DNA of 64,000 bases, from contig CAWJNV010000002.1 in NCBI GenBank assembly GCA_963844325.1, positions 6,882,001 through 6,946,000 on the forward strand. Direction: 5' to 3'. The translations under genes and the position numbers were made by a program. The stretch is from CADCTQ01 sp963844325 (GTDB taxonomy: Bacteria > Bacteroidota > Bacteroidia > Cytophagales > 172606-1). The notes below the pieces were generated by a model. It made no database searches. It was not told the DNA's origin and saw only the letters and a program-made list of their open reading frames with translations. This document shows, piece after piece, positions 11,717 through 21,796 of this stretch (position 1 is its first letter; each line of letters begins with the position of its first letter).

Positions 11717-12976
11717 ATGGCCTCCCCTGTCCTTGCCCTGTCCGACCCGCCGGTGACGGCCGCGGGGCGCAACGAAAGAATCGAAGTGGTAGACGTGCTC
11801 CGCGGCTTTGCGCTGTTCGGCATCCTGTTTACGCACATTTCCATGCAGTTCGCGGCCGGTCAGTTGCCCGAACCAGTGATGCAGTCGGTGATGACCCACC
11901 CGGCCGACCAGGTGCTGATGACCCTCAGCGGCATCTTCTTCCAGGGTAAATTTTACACGATCTTCTCCTTCCTGTTCGGGCTCAGCTTCGCCCTGCAACT
12001 GACCGGTGCGGCCCGCCGGGAGGGCCACTTCCTGGTCCGGTACGGCTGGCGGCTCCTGCTCCTGGGCGCCATCGGCCTGCTCCACCACGTGCACTGGCGG
12101 GGCGACATTTTGTCCATCTACGCCGTGCTGGGCTTTGCCATGCTGCCCTTCCGGAACGTCTCCGACAAGTGGCTCGTGGCGGTGGCGCTGTTGCTCGTGC
12201 TCAACGTGCCGGCCCGGCTTACCGACGGGTACCGCGTCCTTACTACCCCAGCCGCCGCCGCGGCGACCGGCGATGCGGTCCAGGCGGCCGCCCAACGGTA
12301 CTACGACCTGATCAAGCACGGTTCCTACGGGCAGAGCCTGCGGGAGAACTTCTACGCCTTCCGCGAGAAAATGGCGTTCCAGGTGGACAGCGGCCGCCTC
12401 TACATGACGCTGGGTTTCTTCCTGCTGGGACTCTACGCCGGGCGGCGCCGGTTCTTCGAATCTTTCGACACCCACCGGGCCTTTTTCCGCAGGCTGTGCC
12501 GGTACAGCGGCTTTGCCACGCTGGCCCTGATTGCGGTGGCCCTGCTGCTGTTCCTGGTCATCCGGTTGCCCGAAAACCGCTACACGCCGCTCCTCGGCGG
12601 GTTTATCTTCGATACGGCCAACGCGGCCCTGACGCTTTTCTACCTTGCCGGCGTTACGCTGCTTTTCGGCAAACCCAACTGGGCGAAAAGACTGGCCGTG
12701 CTGGCCCCGGTGGGCCGCATGGGGCTTACCAACTACCTGCTGCAAACGGTCATCGGGCTGGTTCTCTTCCAGGGCTACGCGCTCAACCTGATGGGAGAGA
12801 TGGGCGTGGCCCTCTCTTCGGCGCTGGCCCTGCCGGTATTTGCCCTCCAGGTGCAGTACAGCAAATGGTGGTTGTCGCGGTTCCGGTACGGGCCGCTGGA
12901 GTGGCTGTGGCGTTCGGGCACGTACCTGCAAGCGCAGCCCTTCGTGCGGCGAGTGCCAAAGGCGGAAGTAGCGTAG
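11717..12976 (+). CDS. DUF418 (YeiB-like) multi-pass membrane protein
   Basis: The 419-residue product has the YeiB/DUF418 architecture: an N-terminal NERIEVVDVLRGFALFGILF, followed by about eight or more hydrophobic helices and a C-terminal QYSKWWLSRFRYGPLEWLWR, the most conserved part of the family. RYGPxEWLWR is diagnostic. The family is membrane-embedded and of uncertain function, related in layout to acyltransferase-3 proteins. I start at ATG 11717, just before the conserved N-terminal segment; a longer in-frame reading to 11183 has no homology features. Downstream of the stop begins a complex repeat region. Confidence 0.85.
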   Translation: MASPVLALSDPPVTAAGRNERIEVVDVLRGFALFGILFTHISMQFAAGQLPEPVMQSVMTHPADQVLMTLSGIFFQGKFYTIFSFLFGLSFALQLTGAARREGHFLVRYGWRLLLLGAIGLLHHVHWRGDILSIYAVLGFAMLPFRNVSDKWLVAVALLLVLNVPARLTDGYRVLTTPAAAAATGDAVQAAAQRYYDLIKHGSYGQSLRENFYAFREKMAFQVDSGRLYMTLGFFLLGLYAGRRRFFESFDTHRAFFRRLCRYSGFATLALIAVALLLFLVIRLPENRYTPLLGGFIFDTANAALTLFYLAGVTLLFGKPNWAKRLAVLAPVGRMGLTNYLLQTVIGLVLFQGYALNLMGEMGVALSSALALPVFALQVQYSKWWLSRFRYGPLEWLWRSGTYLQAQPFVRRVPKAEVA

Positions 12977-13656
12977 CCCTGGCGGGTCTAGGATTTCACG
13001 CAAAGGCGCAAAGGATCACAAAGGAGACGCAAGGGCGCAAGGAGGGATAGGGTTTAAACCCTATCCTATGGATATTGCGCATGCGTACGCAAACTTTGCT
13101 TGCATTAACCTAAGCGCAGCCTTTCCGTAGGGTAGGATTTAAACCCTACCCCTATCGCCGCAACCTCTGCGGTTGAGTTTCTCCGGCTGCAAATCCTGAA
13201 ACTCCTTCAATCCTGCAAATCCTGATCCGCCTCCCTTTTTCCCCCTGTGCGTGCTCTCTGCACCCGCTGCGGTGAATTCTTTTGCCCGAAACCCGCCAGG
13301 ACACGTCAAAAAGTAACCACCCCCAACCTGCACCGCGGTCCGGGAAGCGCAGGATTTCCCGGAAAAATGCTGTAGCGCACCCGGCAAACCGCTTCTTCCG
13401 GCCCAAAACGCATCGGCGGCGTCCCATTGAACCTGCCCCGGCACCCGTACCGCCGAGGGGCACCAGGCCCGGGTATTTGGGTCAGCCACAATGCTTTCGG
13501 GCCGCCCGGTGCCATCTGCCCCAAGCCGATGACCGCGCCGGGCCCGTTTATTGCGCCGTAACCTTACACGCAATGCGTATTGCGGGAGAACTGCCCGGAA
13601 AACCCGGTCCGGGATGCGTACTTGGAGGCTGATTTCTGCACGCCCTATCCCACGTT
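12977..13656. repeat. Composite repeat region: 9-nt words and paired GTTTAAAC palindromes
   Basis: No gene is evident here. From about 12991 to 13044 run degenerate 9-nt words containing CGCAAAGG. A 22-nt perfect palindrome with core AGGGTTTAAACCCT occupies 13045-13066, and a second, imperfect one with core AGGATTTAAACCCT lies at 13131-13150. Words related to ATCCTGCAAATCCTG (about 13185-13225) and CTCTGCACCCGCTGCGG (about 13254-13272) follow, in the opposite sense to the left-hand words. The same palindrome pair is found near 30.0 kb, so this is a dispersed element. The 16-nt motif at 13558-13573 lies 84 nt upstream of the next start. Confidence 0.7.
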
Positions 13657-16600
13657 ATGCGATCCTTTTTTGCCTCCCGATTTCCAGGAGCATGCCTTTG
13701 CGTTGCGCTTGCGTTTGTGTCCCTCACCGCTTTCCCGCAATCCCCCGGCGGCGGCGTACGGCCCCTGGCCGGGGCACAGCCCTGCACCAACGCCGACTTC
13801 GAAGACGGCTCCATCACCGGATGGAACGCCCGGCTGTGGGATACCAATCCGCAGGCCCCGGCCGGCGGCGGTGACCCCGAGCCGATCAACCCGAGGCCGG
13901 CCCCCGACGCGAAGTACCACGAAATCATGACCGGGGGTTTCGACCCCATCGTCGGCAGCGGGTTGCCCGTGGTGGCCCCGGGCGGCCGGCACTCCGTGCG
14001 CCTCGGCGACGATACGCACAACGGAAAGGCCGCCACCATCAGCCAGACCTTTACCGTGAGCCCGGCAACGCCTACTTCACCTACCGGTACGCCGTGGTGC
14101 TCGAAGAACCCACCCCCGGCCAGGGATCGCAGGACGAAGAACACGCCGACTGGCAGCGGCCGTATTTCCGGGTAAACCTGGTGGACGGGCAAGGTCAGGA
14201 AATTCCCTGCTCCCGGTACGGCGTACTGGCCCGGCCGCCGCTGGAAGGCTTCCAGAAAGTGGAAAAGCGGGACGACAAATTCCGCATCACGCGTACCTAC
14301 CACTGGCGGGGCTGGACCACCGTTACCATTCCGCTCGACAAGTACGTGGGCCAGAACATCACCATCACCTTCACGACCTCCGACTGTAACTTAGGCGCCC
14401 ACCTGGGCTACGCGTACGTAGACGCCTCCTGCCCCCGGAACCTGTCCGTCACGGGCAGCAAAAACGCCATCTGCGGCGACGTGACGGCAACCCTTACCGC
14501 CCCGGAAGGCTTCCAGGCGTACCAGTGGTCGGGACCGGGCCTCACCGGCGCCACCAACGGCCCGCAGGCAACGGTCAACCAGCCCGGTACGTACCAGGTC
14601 ACCCTGACGCCCTTCGCCAGCGCCGACGCCTGCGGCAAGGCCGGCCAGATCACCCTGCAACACACCATTGGCGACGGCAGCGACTTCAGCGGCGGCCCCG
14701 ACAAGACGGTCTGCTTCGGCGACAAGATCACCCTCGACGCCAGCGGGGGCGACACCTACCGCTGGTCGCCGGCCACCGGGCTGAGCAACCCCAACATCCC
14801 CAACCCCACCTTTACGCCGGCCCGCAACGAGACCTACACCGTAGAGTACACCGTAACGTCCTGCTCCCGCACCGACGTGGTGAAGATCACCGTAAAGCCG
14901 AAGATCGAGATAAAGGTGGAAAACGACACCATCCGCATTTGCCCCGGCCAGACGGCCACCATGCAGGCCAGCGGCGCCGACACGTACGAGTGGCACGCCG
15001 AAACAAGTGACGACGGGACGCCGGGGGACCTCGTGGGCACCGGGCCTGCCCTTGCCGTAAAGCCCACTGCAACCACTACCTACAAAGTAACCGGCTACAA
15101 GGGCGAAGGGTGTTCGGATACCAAGTCCGTGGTGGTGATCGTAGAGCAGGTAAACATCCCGGGGAGTACCTGGATCGTGTGCGAAAGCCTGCCGGGCGAA
15201 GCCCCGCGGGTGGACCTCCTGTTTGCCACCGACGCCCACACCTACACCTGGTTCTGGACTGACCCGTTCACCAACGCCAAACGCACGGCCACCGGCGAAA
15301 CGCTGCCGGTAAGCCAGGACGATCTTTCCCCGGAAGCCCCCACCAAGTACATAGTGGAGGGCGTCAACAAAGCCGGCAACTGCACCAGCCGCGACAGCGT
15401 ACTCGTGTACCGTGTGCCTTCCGACTACATCCGCGTGGCTACCCCCCGCATCCGGATCTGCAAGGGCCAGACGGCCCTGCTCCAGGCGTTCGGCGCCACC
15501 AGCGACCGGTACTTCTACTCGGCCTCGGGCAGCAGCGACTTCAGCATGGGATTCTTCACGGGCACCCTCCAGGTCGCGCCCAAGGAGACGACCACCTACC
15601 GCATTGAATCGGCTTTCGTGTGCACCAACGAAGAATACGTGGTAGTGGAAGTAGACGCCGTGGATGCCGGCACCGACCTCAACGTCTGCAAGGGCGACCC
15701 CGTGCAGTTGCGCGCCGCGTACACCTCCGGGAAGGGCATCACCGACTGCCGCAACCCGCTGTACTACGGCCAGGAACAGATTGCGTGGAACCCCGAAACC
15801 GCCGCCCCGGGGCAGGCCGTGCCGGTGACCACGCTCAACCGCACCACCCGGCGCATCAGCGGTCCGCTCAACATCGGGTTTCCCTTCCAGTTCTACTGCA
15901 ATACGTACAACACTTTTTACCTTTCCTCCAGCGGCTTCCTCACCTTCGACGCCGCCAACACGGGCGGCAGCCCGCAGCCCATCACCACCAGTACGCGCAA
16001 CAACCTGATTGCCCTGGCCTGGGCCGACCTCGACCCCACGCAGGGCACCCTCAGCTACTTTACCACGGGCACGGCGCCCAACCGGCGGCTGGTGGTGACC
16101 CTCCAGGACGTGCCGCTGAACGGCAGCCGGCTGACTGATCCCAACCCGCTCCTGGTTTCTGCGCAGGCCATCCTGTACGAAACCACCAACGAGATTGAAA
16201 TTCACATCACCCGGATCAGTTTCGGGGCCATCCACGCGGTGGGCATCAAGGGGGCCCTGGGTACGCCGGGGCTGCCCGTGACCGACCGCGACCTCACTAC
16301 TACGTCGGCCTCCAGCGAAGCCTACCGGTTTACGCCGCCCCGCCAGGCCCTGCGCTACAGCTGGTCGCCGGCCACGGGCCTGAGCGACCCCAACGGCGCC
16401 AGCCCCACCGTGGCGACCAACCTGCCGGGCGAATACGAATACGTGGTCACGGCGTTCAACGGGGCGTGCTCCACCCGGGACACGGTACGCGTGACCGTCA
16501 ACGACCGGCCGGAACTGGCCCTTTCGGCCAACCGGGAGATTTGCTACGGCAAAAAGACGGTGCTCACCGCCGACGTAACTTCCGACAAGAACGTGGAATA

Positions 16601-18443
16601 CTTCTACGAATGGTACCCGGCCGAAGGCCTCGACAAAACGCAGGGCTCCCAGGTGGTTGCCAGCCCCGAAAAATCGACCTGGTACAAGGTGCGGGCCATC
16701 AACGGCTTCGGCTGCATTGACATTGACTCGGTGCTCGTGACGGTGAACCAACTGCCCGAAATCGTGCTCAAGGGCAAGGATACCACCGTGTGCCGGAACG
16801 CCCAGGTGCAGTTGTCGGTGGACCTGACCAAGAGCCAGGCCCTGCCGGCTTCGTACGTGTGGACCTGGCAGGACGCCGACGGCACCCCCCGCACGGTCAC
16901 CAGCCCCTCCATTACGGATTCCCCGCGGCGCACCACGACCTACACGGTAGCGGGCACCGACGGCAAAAACTGCGAAAACACGGCCCGCATCACGGTAAAT
17001 GTGCCCGAATCGTCGCTGCGGGTGCTTTCAACGCCCAACGACAGCCTCTGCCTGGGCGAAACGGTAACCCTCACCGCGTACGGCGCCCTGGCGCACGGCA
17101 AGGAGGCCTACGAATGGGAACTGCCCGACGGCACCAGGCTGCGGGATTCCACCCTGGCGCAACGGCCCGCGGCGGCCGGCACGTACTTCTACAAAGTGAC
17201 CGCCCAGGACACCTGCCGCAACCTCTCCACCCGGGAAGTGCGCATCGTGGTGCACCCGCTGCCGAAAGTAGTGGCAATTCCCGCCGCAACGGCCGTCTGC
17301 GCAGGCTCCGCGGCCGAACTGTCGGTGGACCCGGCCAGCACGGCCACCCGCTACACCTGGACGACGCCCGACGGCACGGTATTGGGGACGGAACGCAAAC
17401 TGCTGGTAAAGCCGGCGGCCAATGCCGAGTACGTCCTCTCCGGTACGGACGGCAATGGCTGCGCGGCCAGCGACACGGTGCGGGTGACCGTCAACCCCCT
17501 GCCCGTGGTGACGGCTTCCCGCGACAAGAACATCTGCGCGGGCGAATTTGCGGACCTCCGGGTCCGGGGCGCCAATAGCTACCAGTGGACCGACGGCACC
17601 GCACCGGTGGGCACCGGCGACAGCATCCGCGTGGCGCCGGCCCGCACCACCACGTACGTTGCCACGGGCACCGACGGCAACGGCTGCTCCGACACGGCCC
17701 GCGTCACGGTAACCGTGCGGGAACTGTTTACCACGCCCGACACGGCCATTTGCGCCGGAGACTTCGTCCGGCTGACGGCCGGCATCGGCTACGACCGCTA
17801 CCGTTGGTCGGCCCCCGGGTGGACCGGCCTGGAGGGCGACACGGTGCGGGTGATCCCCGCGGCTACGACTGCGTACACCATTGCGGCGTTTGCCCCGGGT
17901 TGCAACGCCACGGGCACGGTGCGGGTCACGGTGGTACCCCTGCCCAGCGTAGACCTGGGCCCCGACACGCTGATCTGCGAAGGCGAAACGGTGACCCTGC
18001 GGGCGGCGCCCGGGGGGGTACGCTACCGGTGGACCTACGTTACGAACGGCGACATCCTGAGCACGGCCACCGATTCGGTGCTCAGGGCCGAGGCGCCGGG
18101 CGAGTACATGGTAGAAGTGTTCAACCGCCTGGGCTGCTCGGTCACCGACACGGTGCGCCTGGCTTCGTGCAGCGACATTGCCGAGAAGTACCCGCTTTTC
18201 ATCCCCAACGTTGTCACGCCCAACAACGACGGCTACAACGACACCTGGCGGGTGAAGAACCTGGACCAGTACGGCAGCAACCGGCTGGTGATCTCCAACC
18301 GTTGGGGGCACGAGGTGTACCGCGTCAACAACTACCGCAACCAGTGGCAGGGCGACGTCCCCGCCAACGGCATGTACTTCTACCAGCTCTGGCTCGAAAA
18401 AGGCAATCGCCTCTACAAGGGCTGGATTCACGTGTGGCGGTAA
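13657..18443 (+). CDS. Giant secreted repeat protein with type IX secretion (gliding-type, CHU_C) C-terminal domain; one frameshift near 14064
   Basis: Joined over one frameshift this is about 1,595 residues. A signal peptide (MRSFFASRFPGACLCVALAF...) starts at ATG 13657. The N-terminal domain has PCTNADFEDGSITGW, typical of these secreted proteins. Next come about twelve Ig/PKD-like repeats, each opening with a motif such as IRICPGQT, TAICAGDF or TLICEGET and containing YRW or YEW. Between repeats there is a nidogen-like insert near 15760-16340 (NIGFPFQFYCNTYNTFYLSS). The last 85 residues (FIPNVVTPNNDGYNDTW ... ISNRWGHEVY ... NGMYFYQLWLEKG) are the type B type IX sorting domain, so the protein should be exported and displayed on the surface. 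The frame changes at AGCCCGGCAAC near 14064, and one extra G there would restore it, so a homopolymer miscount is likely. Confidence 0.88.
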
Positions 18444-18493
18444 TGGGATGCGAGAAGGATCGGGAGGTTTAACATCATTCACTACTTTAAATA

Positions 18494-19102
18494 ATGCGCA
18501 TTTTAATTTGCTATTGCTTTTTTTTCGTTCTCCTGGCGCTGATGAGTTGCCGGCCGGAGGAAGAAACGCCGCCCATTTCCCCGGTGCCGGTCATTGCCTT
18601 TAAGGGTTTGACCAAATACACTTTCTTAACCCCGAGGCCGCAAAGGAGCTTCGTCGGCGACAGTGTGAACGTGGTCATCGAGTACCAGGACGGTGACGGC
18701 GACCTGGGTTATTCTTACGAAGAATCGGGTAACCTCCGGGACCAGTATCGCAACGATGAATACAATGACCCGCGCGCTTTCAATTATTACCTGGACTTGG
18801 AAAAAAAAGTAAACGGGGTGTTCAAACCCGTTCTTTATCCCTTTTCCCTCATGACGTACTGGGGTACTTTCCACCGGTTGGAACAGGCAAACGAGCCATC
18901 CCCCAACAACCCTTTCAAGATTCGGGTGCATTCTGCCCAGCGCGGGGAAATTACCTACAGCATTCCCATTGATCTTCCCGTTGATTCATCACCCAGCTAC
19001 ATCCAGCCCGGGGATACCCTGCGGGGCCGCGTGCAGATTGCCGACCGGGCCCGGAACCTGAGCAATACAATTGAGACGCCGGAATTTGTTTTTATGAAAT
19101 AA
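18494..19102 (+). CDS. Hypothetical lipoprotein
   Basis: This 202-residue protein has a lipoprotein signal with lipobox LALMSC (Cys19) followed by the acidic RPEEETPP, a usual surface-lipoprotein tether. The rest is beta-rich, with DSVNVVIEYQDGDGDLGYS, a phrase seen in small Bacteroidota lipoproteins of unknown function, and ends with RARNLSNTIETPEFVF. The strings suggest one or two Ig-like sandwiches. It is 50 nt downstream of the giant type IX protein gene on the same strand and may be its co-transcribed lipoprotein partner. A strong terminator follows. No enzymatic motif is visible. Confidence 0.82.
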   Translation: MRILICYCFFFVLLALMSCRPEEETPPISPVPVIAFKGLTKYTFLTPRPQRSFVGDSVNVVIEYQDGDGDLGYSYEESGNLRDQYRNDEYNDPRAFNYYLDLEKKVNGVFKPVLYPFSLMTYWGTFHRLEQANEPSPNNPFKIRVHSAQRGEITYSIPIDLPVDSSPSYIQPGDTLRGRVQIADRARNLSNTIETPEFVFMK

Positions 19103-19139
19103 CCGCCGCCTGGAATCGCCCGGGCCCCTGTTTTCCAGA

Positions 19140-19172
19140 GCCGCCGCAACCCAATTTGCGGCGGCTTTTTTT
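19140..19172 (+). terminator. Rho-independent terminator
   Basis: An 8-bp stem GCCGCCGC / GCGGCGGC with a 10-nt loop is followed by seven T residues. It closes the transcription unit of the type IX protein and lipoprotein genes, 37 nt after the lipoprotein stop. Confidence 0.9.
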
Positions 19173-19247
19173 ATGGCCTGTTCCCTCCTTTTGCGGAACC
19201 TTACGCCCCCGTTTTGGTTATCATCAGGTACCTCTTTCCCTATCGGA

Positions 19248-20492
19248 ATGTCGGATAAAATCCTCCAAAAACTGGAAATTCTGGCTGACGCGGCCAAGTA
19301 CGACGTGTCCTGTTCTTCCAGCGGCAGCAAACGGCCCAACGACAAAAAGGGCCTGGGCAACACCAACGGCATGGGCATCTGCCACACCTACACGGAAGAC
19401 GGCCGCTGCGTGTCGCTGCTCAAAATCCTGCTCACCAACCACTGCATTTTCGACTGCGCCTACTGCGTGTCGCGCCGCAGCAACGACGTCGTGCGGGCGG
19501 CTTTTACGGTAGACGAAGTGGTGGACCTGACCGTGCACTTCTACCGCCGCAACTACATCGAGGGTCTCTTCCTGAGTTCGGGCATTTTCAAAAACCCCGA
19601 CCATACGATGGAACGGCTGGTGCGGGTTGCCAAAAAGCTGCGCACCGAACACAACTTCAACGGTTACATTCACCTCAAATCCATTCCCGGGGCCAGCGAC
19701 GACCTGATGCGGGAAGCGGGCCTGTACGCGGACCGCCTGAGCGTCAACGTGGAGCTGCCCACCGAACTGAGCCTCAAGAAGCTGGCCCCCGAAAAGAGCA
19801 CGGCCGAGATCATCAAGCCGATGACGTTCATCCGCAAGGCCATCGAGGAGAACCGCAACGAGTTGCAGGTGTTCCGGAAGGCGCCGCAGTTCGTGCCGGC
19901 CGGCCAGAGCACGCAGATGATTATCGGCGCCTCGCCCGAAACCGACCGGCAGATCATGCAGCAGGCCGAAGGGCTCTACCAGGGCTTCGGGTTGAAGCGG
20001 GTGTACTACTCGGCCTACGTGCCGGTGCTCGCCGACGGGCGGCTGCCGGGCCTGCACACGCTGCCGCCGGTGCAGCGCGAAAACCGGCTCTACCAGACCG
20101 ACTGGCTGCTGCGCTTCTACGGCTTCAAGGCCGACGAAATCCTGGACGACCAGCACCCGAACCTGGAAACCGACATTGACCCCAAGCTCGCCTGGGCCCT
20201 GCGCAACCTGCACGCCTTCCCCGTGGACATCAACGCCGCCGACTACGCGATGATCCTGCGCATTCCGGGGCTGGGCGTGAAGTCGGCCAAGAAGATCGTG
20301 GCGGGGCGGCGCTTCGGACGGTTGTCGCTGGAACACCTGCGGCAGTTCGGCGTGGCCCTCAACCGGGCCAAGTTCTTCCTGGTGTGCGACGGCTGGAACG
20401 GCTACCGCCGCGACTGGGACCCTTTGCAGATCAGGCAGCAGATCGTGAGCACCGCCGCCCGGGCCGGCACGGGGCAACTCAGTCTTTTTTGA
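19248..20492 (+). CDS. Putative DNA modification/repair radical SAM protein (TIGR03916 type)
   Basis: This 414-residue protein belongs to the radical SAM family that is genetically linked to a UDG-like protein. The 4Fe-4S/SAM motif CIFDCAYC lies near residue 70 (Cx3Cx2C). Upstream is the conserved SCSSSGSKRP...GMGICHTY, and the C-terminal part carries helix-hairpin-helix-like DNA-binding sequence (ILRIPGLGVKSAKKIVAGRRFG). It probably repairs or alters DNA bases by radical chemistry in the cytosol. The partner TIGR03915 gene is 1.3 kb downstream at 21797, separated by a Uma2 gene and a repeat. I start at ATG 19248 (MSDKILQ). The stop TGA (20490-20492) abuts a heptameric repeat. Confidence 0.9.
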   Translation: MSDKILQKLEILADAAKYDVSCSSSGSKRPNDKKGLGNTNGMGICHTYTEDGRCVSLLKILLTNHCIFDCAYCVSRRSNDVVRAAFTVDEVVDLTVHFYRRNYIEGLFLSSGIFKNPDHTMERLVRVAKKLRTEHNFNGYIHLKSIPGASDDLMREAGLYADRLSVNVELPTELSLKKLAPEKSTAEIIKPMTFIRKAIEENRNELQVFRKAPQFVPAGQSTQMIIGASPETDRQIMQQAEGLYQGFGLKRVYYSAYVPVLADGRLPGLHTLPPVQRENRLYQTDWLLRFYGFKADEILDDQHPNLETDIDPKLAWALRNLHAFPVDINAADYAMILRIPGLGVKSAKKIVAGRRFGRLSLEHLRQFGVALNRAKFFLVCDGWNGYRRDWDPLQIRQQIVSTAARAGTGQLSLF

Positions 20493-20568
20493 GACGGGAG
20501 ATATGAGACAGGAGACTGATCGCGAAGTTGTCTCCTGCCTCCCGTCTCACACCTCCCGTCTAATGTCT
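20492..20568. repeat. Inverted repeat with heptameric arms (AGACAGG family)
   Basis: The left arm (about 20492-20518) has words AGACGGG, AGATATG, AGACAGG. The right arm (about 20528-20568), reverse-complemented, has AGACGGG, AGGTGTG, AGACGGG, AGGCAGG, AGACAA. The arms align only if the right arm has one additional 7-nt unit. The element begins on the last base of the preceding stop codon. Related words occur at 28992-29025 and 44217-44406. Confidence 0.8.
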
Positions 20569-20616
20569 CAACGGCCCTGCTCCTTTTTCGTATATTCGTT
20601 AAAAGCCGCTTTTCCA

Positions 20617-21192
20617 ATGACCGTCCAGACCGTACCCGTTCAACTTACCCGTGTTGCCTTCACCATTGAGCAGTTCCAGCGGATGGGCGAGTCGGGTATT
20701 TTCGCCCCTGAGCAGCGCCTTGAATTGATTAACGGAGAAATCGCAGAAATGAGCCCGATTGGAATTCGCCACTTCGCCAGCGTCAACCGGCTGGCGAACC
20801 TGTTCAAGCAGATAAGTAACGCCTACCTGTCCGTTCAGAACCCGGTCCGGTTAAGCGGCTCCTCCCTGCCGCAGCCCGACGTAGTGTTACTTCGACCCCG
20901 CGACGATTTCTACGAAAAAGCTTACCCGGAACCGGCCGACGTGCTGCTGCTGGTGGAAGTGGCCGACACTTCGCTGGCCTACGACCGCGACGTGAAGGTG
21001 CCCCTCTACGCCCAGGCCGGCATTCCCGAAGTGTGGATCGTGGACCTTAACAAACGGGAACTTGCCATGTACCGCTTCCCGGTGAATGGCAAGTACACCG
21101 AAGTGCGTTACCCGCAACCGGCCGATACCGTAGCGCCGGTCCTGCTGCCGGAAGCCAGCTACTTCGTGCAACAAGTCGTCGGGCAAGCGTGA
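20617..21192 (+). CDS. Uma2-family (DUF820) PD-(D/E)XK nuclease-fold protein
   Basis: This 191-residue protein is a typical Uma2/DUF820 protein with a restriction-endonuclease-like fold. It opens with FTIEQFQRMGESGIF and RLELINGEIAEMSPIG. The presumed active site is the Asp of LPQPDVVLL plus the Glu and Lys spaced over LLLVEVADTSLAYDRDVK, followed by the conserved YAQAGIPEVWIVDL. The biological role of this very widespread family is not established. It sits between the two halves of the TIGR03916/TIGR03915 repair pair, which may be meaningful or incidental. The start is ATG 20617. About 10 nt after its stop begins a large inverted-repeat element. Confidence 0.88.
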   Translation: MTVQTVPVQLTRVAFTIEQFQRMGESGIFAPEQRLELINGEIAEMSPIGIRHFASVNRLANLFKQISNAYLSVQNPVRLSGSSLPQPDVVLLRPRDDFYEKAYPEPADVLLLVEVADTSLAYDRDVKVPLYAQAGIPEVWIVDLNKRELAMYRFPVNGKYTEVRYPQPADTVAPVLLPEASYFVQQVVGQA

Positions 21193-21202
21193 AAAGGAAA
21201 GG

Positions 21203-21761
21203 ACCACCCCTGTCCCCTCCTAGATGAAGGCTACGATTAGGGCACATTTTTGGAATGCTTAAAAAAGTGGTCAGTGAGACACTGACCACGGCGAAGCCGA
21301 CCTTGACCACGGCCCGGAATCAACTCGATAAGGGTCCGCCGGCCGCTCTGGTTGAGGGATGGGCTTATCGAAGTAGACTTAGTGGCGTATCCCCGTGGGG
21401 TCGGGTTCTCAAACCCGACCTGCCTATCGGCCCTGGATAGGAAGCAGTAGTTGAGGTGGGTACATTGAGACCCGTATTATCGAATCTGTCGCCAAGCGGT
21501 ACCGGGATGACACCCATGAAGTTGACCAGCTAACCCATTTTGACCCTCAGTACAGTGTTAGCTAAATAAAAGGGACCTCCTTACTTACTTTATAATGTAC
21601 TTATTTGACTTTGCAGAGGCAAGGTCGGGTTTGAGAACCCGACCCCACGGGGATACGCCACTAAGTCTACTTCGATGACCCCACCACGGGATACGCCGCT
21701 TGATGCTAATTTTGTTTTTGTCCCAATCGTAGCCTTTTTTCAAGGACGGGACAGGGGTGGT
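21203..21761. repeat. Nested inverted-repeat element with 55-bp perfect arms
   Basis: Perfect 55-nt arms at 21367-21421 and 21622-21676 are reverse complements of one another. The inner end of each arm is itself a near-palindrome containing GGTCGGGTT and AACCCGACC. Outside them are further matching pairs: ACCACCCCTGTCCC (from 21203) with its complement ending at 21761, and AAGGCTACGATT (about 21227) with its complement near 21733. Also inside is a hairpin GTGGTCAGTG/CACTGACCAC (about 21267-21289). The core between the arms is 200 nt and AT-richer. No transposase is present. It has the layout of a non-autonomous mobile element or a fold-back repeat. Confidence 0.85.
21455..21565 (+). pseudogene. 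Possible gene remnant inside the fold-back element
   Basis: Between the 55-bp arms, one frame reads about 36 codons (GGYIETRIIESVAKRYR ... HFDPQYSVS) to a TAA, with a protein-like composition but no start codon. It may be the tail of a gene captured by, or decayed within, the element. I recognise no family, and chance is a real possibility. Confidence 0.25.
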
Positions 21762-21796
21762 TAGCCCCTGACAAGCGCCTGTCTTCTTGTTAATTA

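Noticed and set aside
21203..21761. Insertion sequence
   Set aside because: No transposase or DDE-like sequence is readable in the 560 bp, and no target-site duplication was evident, so I call it only a fold-back element.
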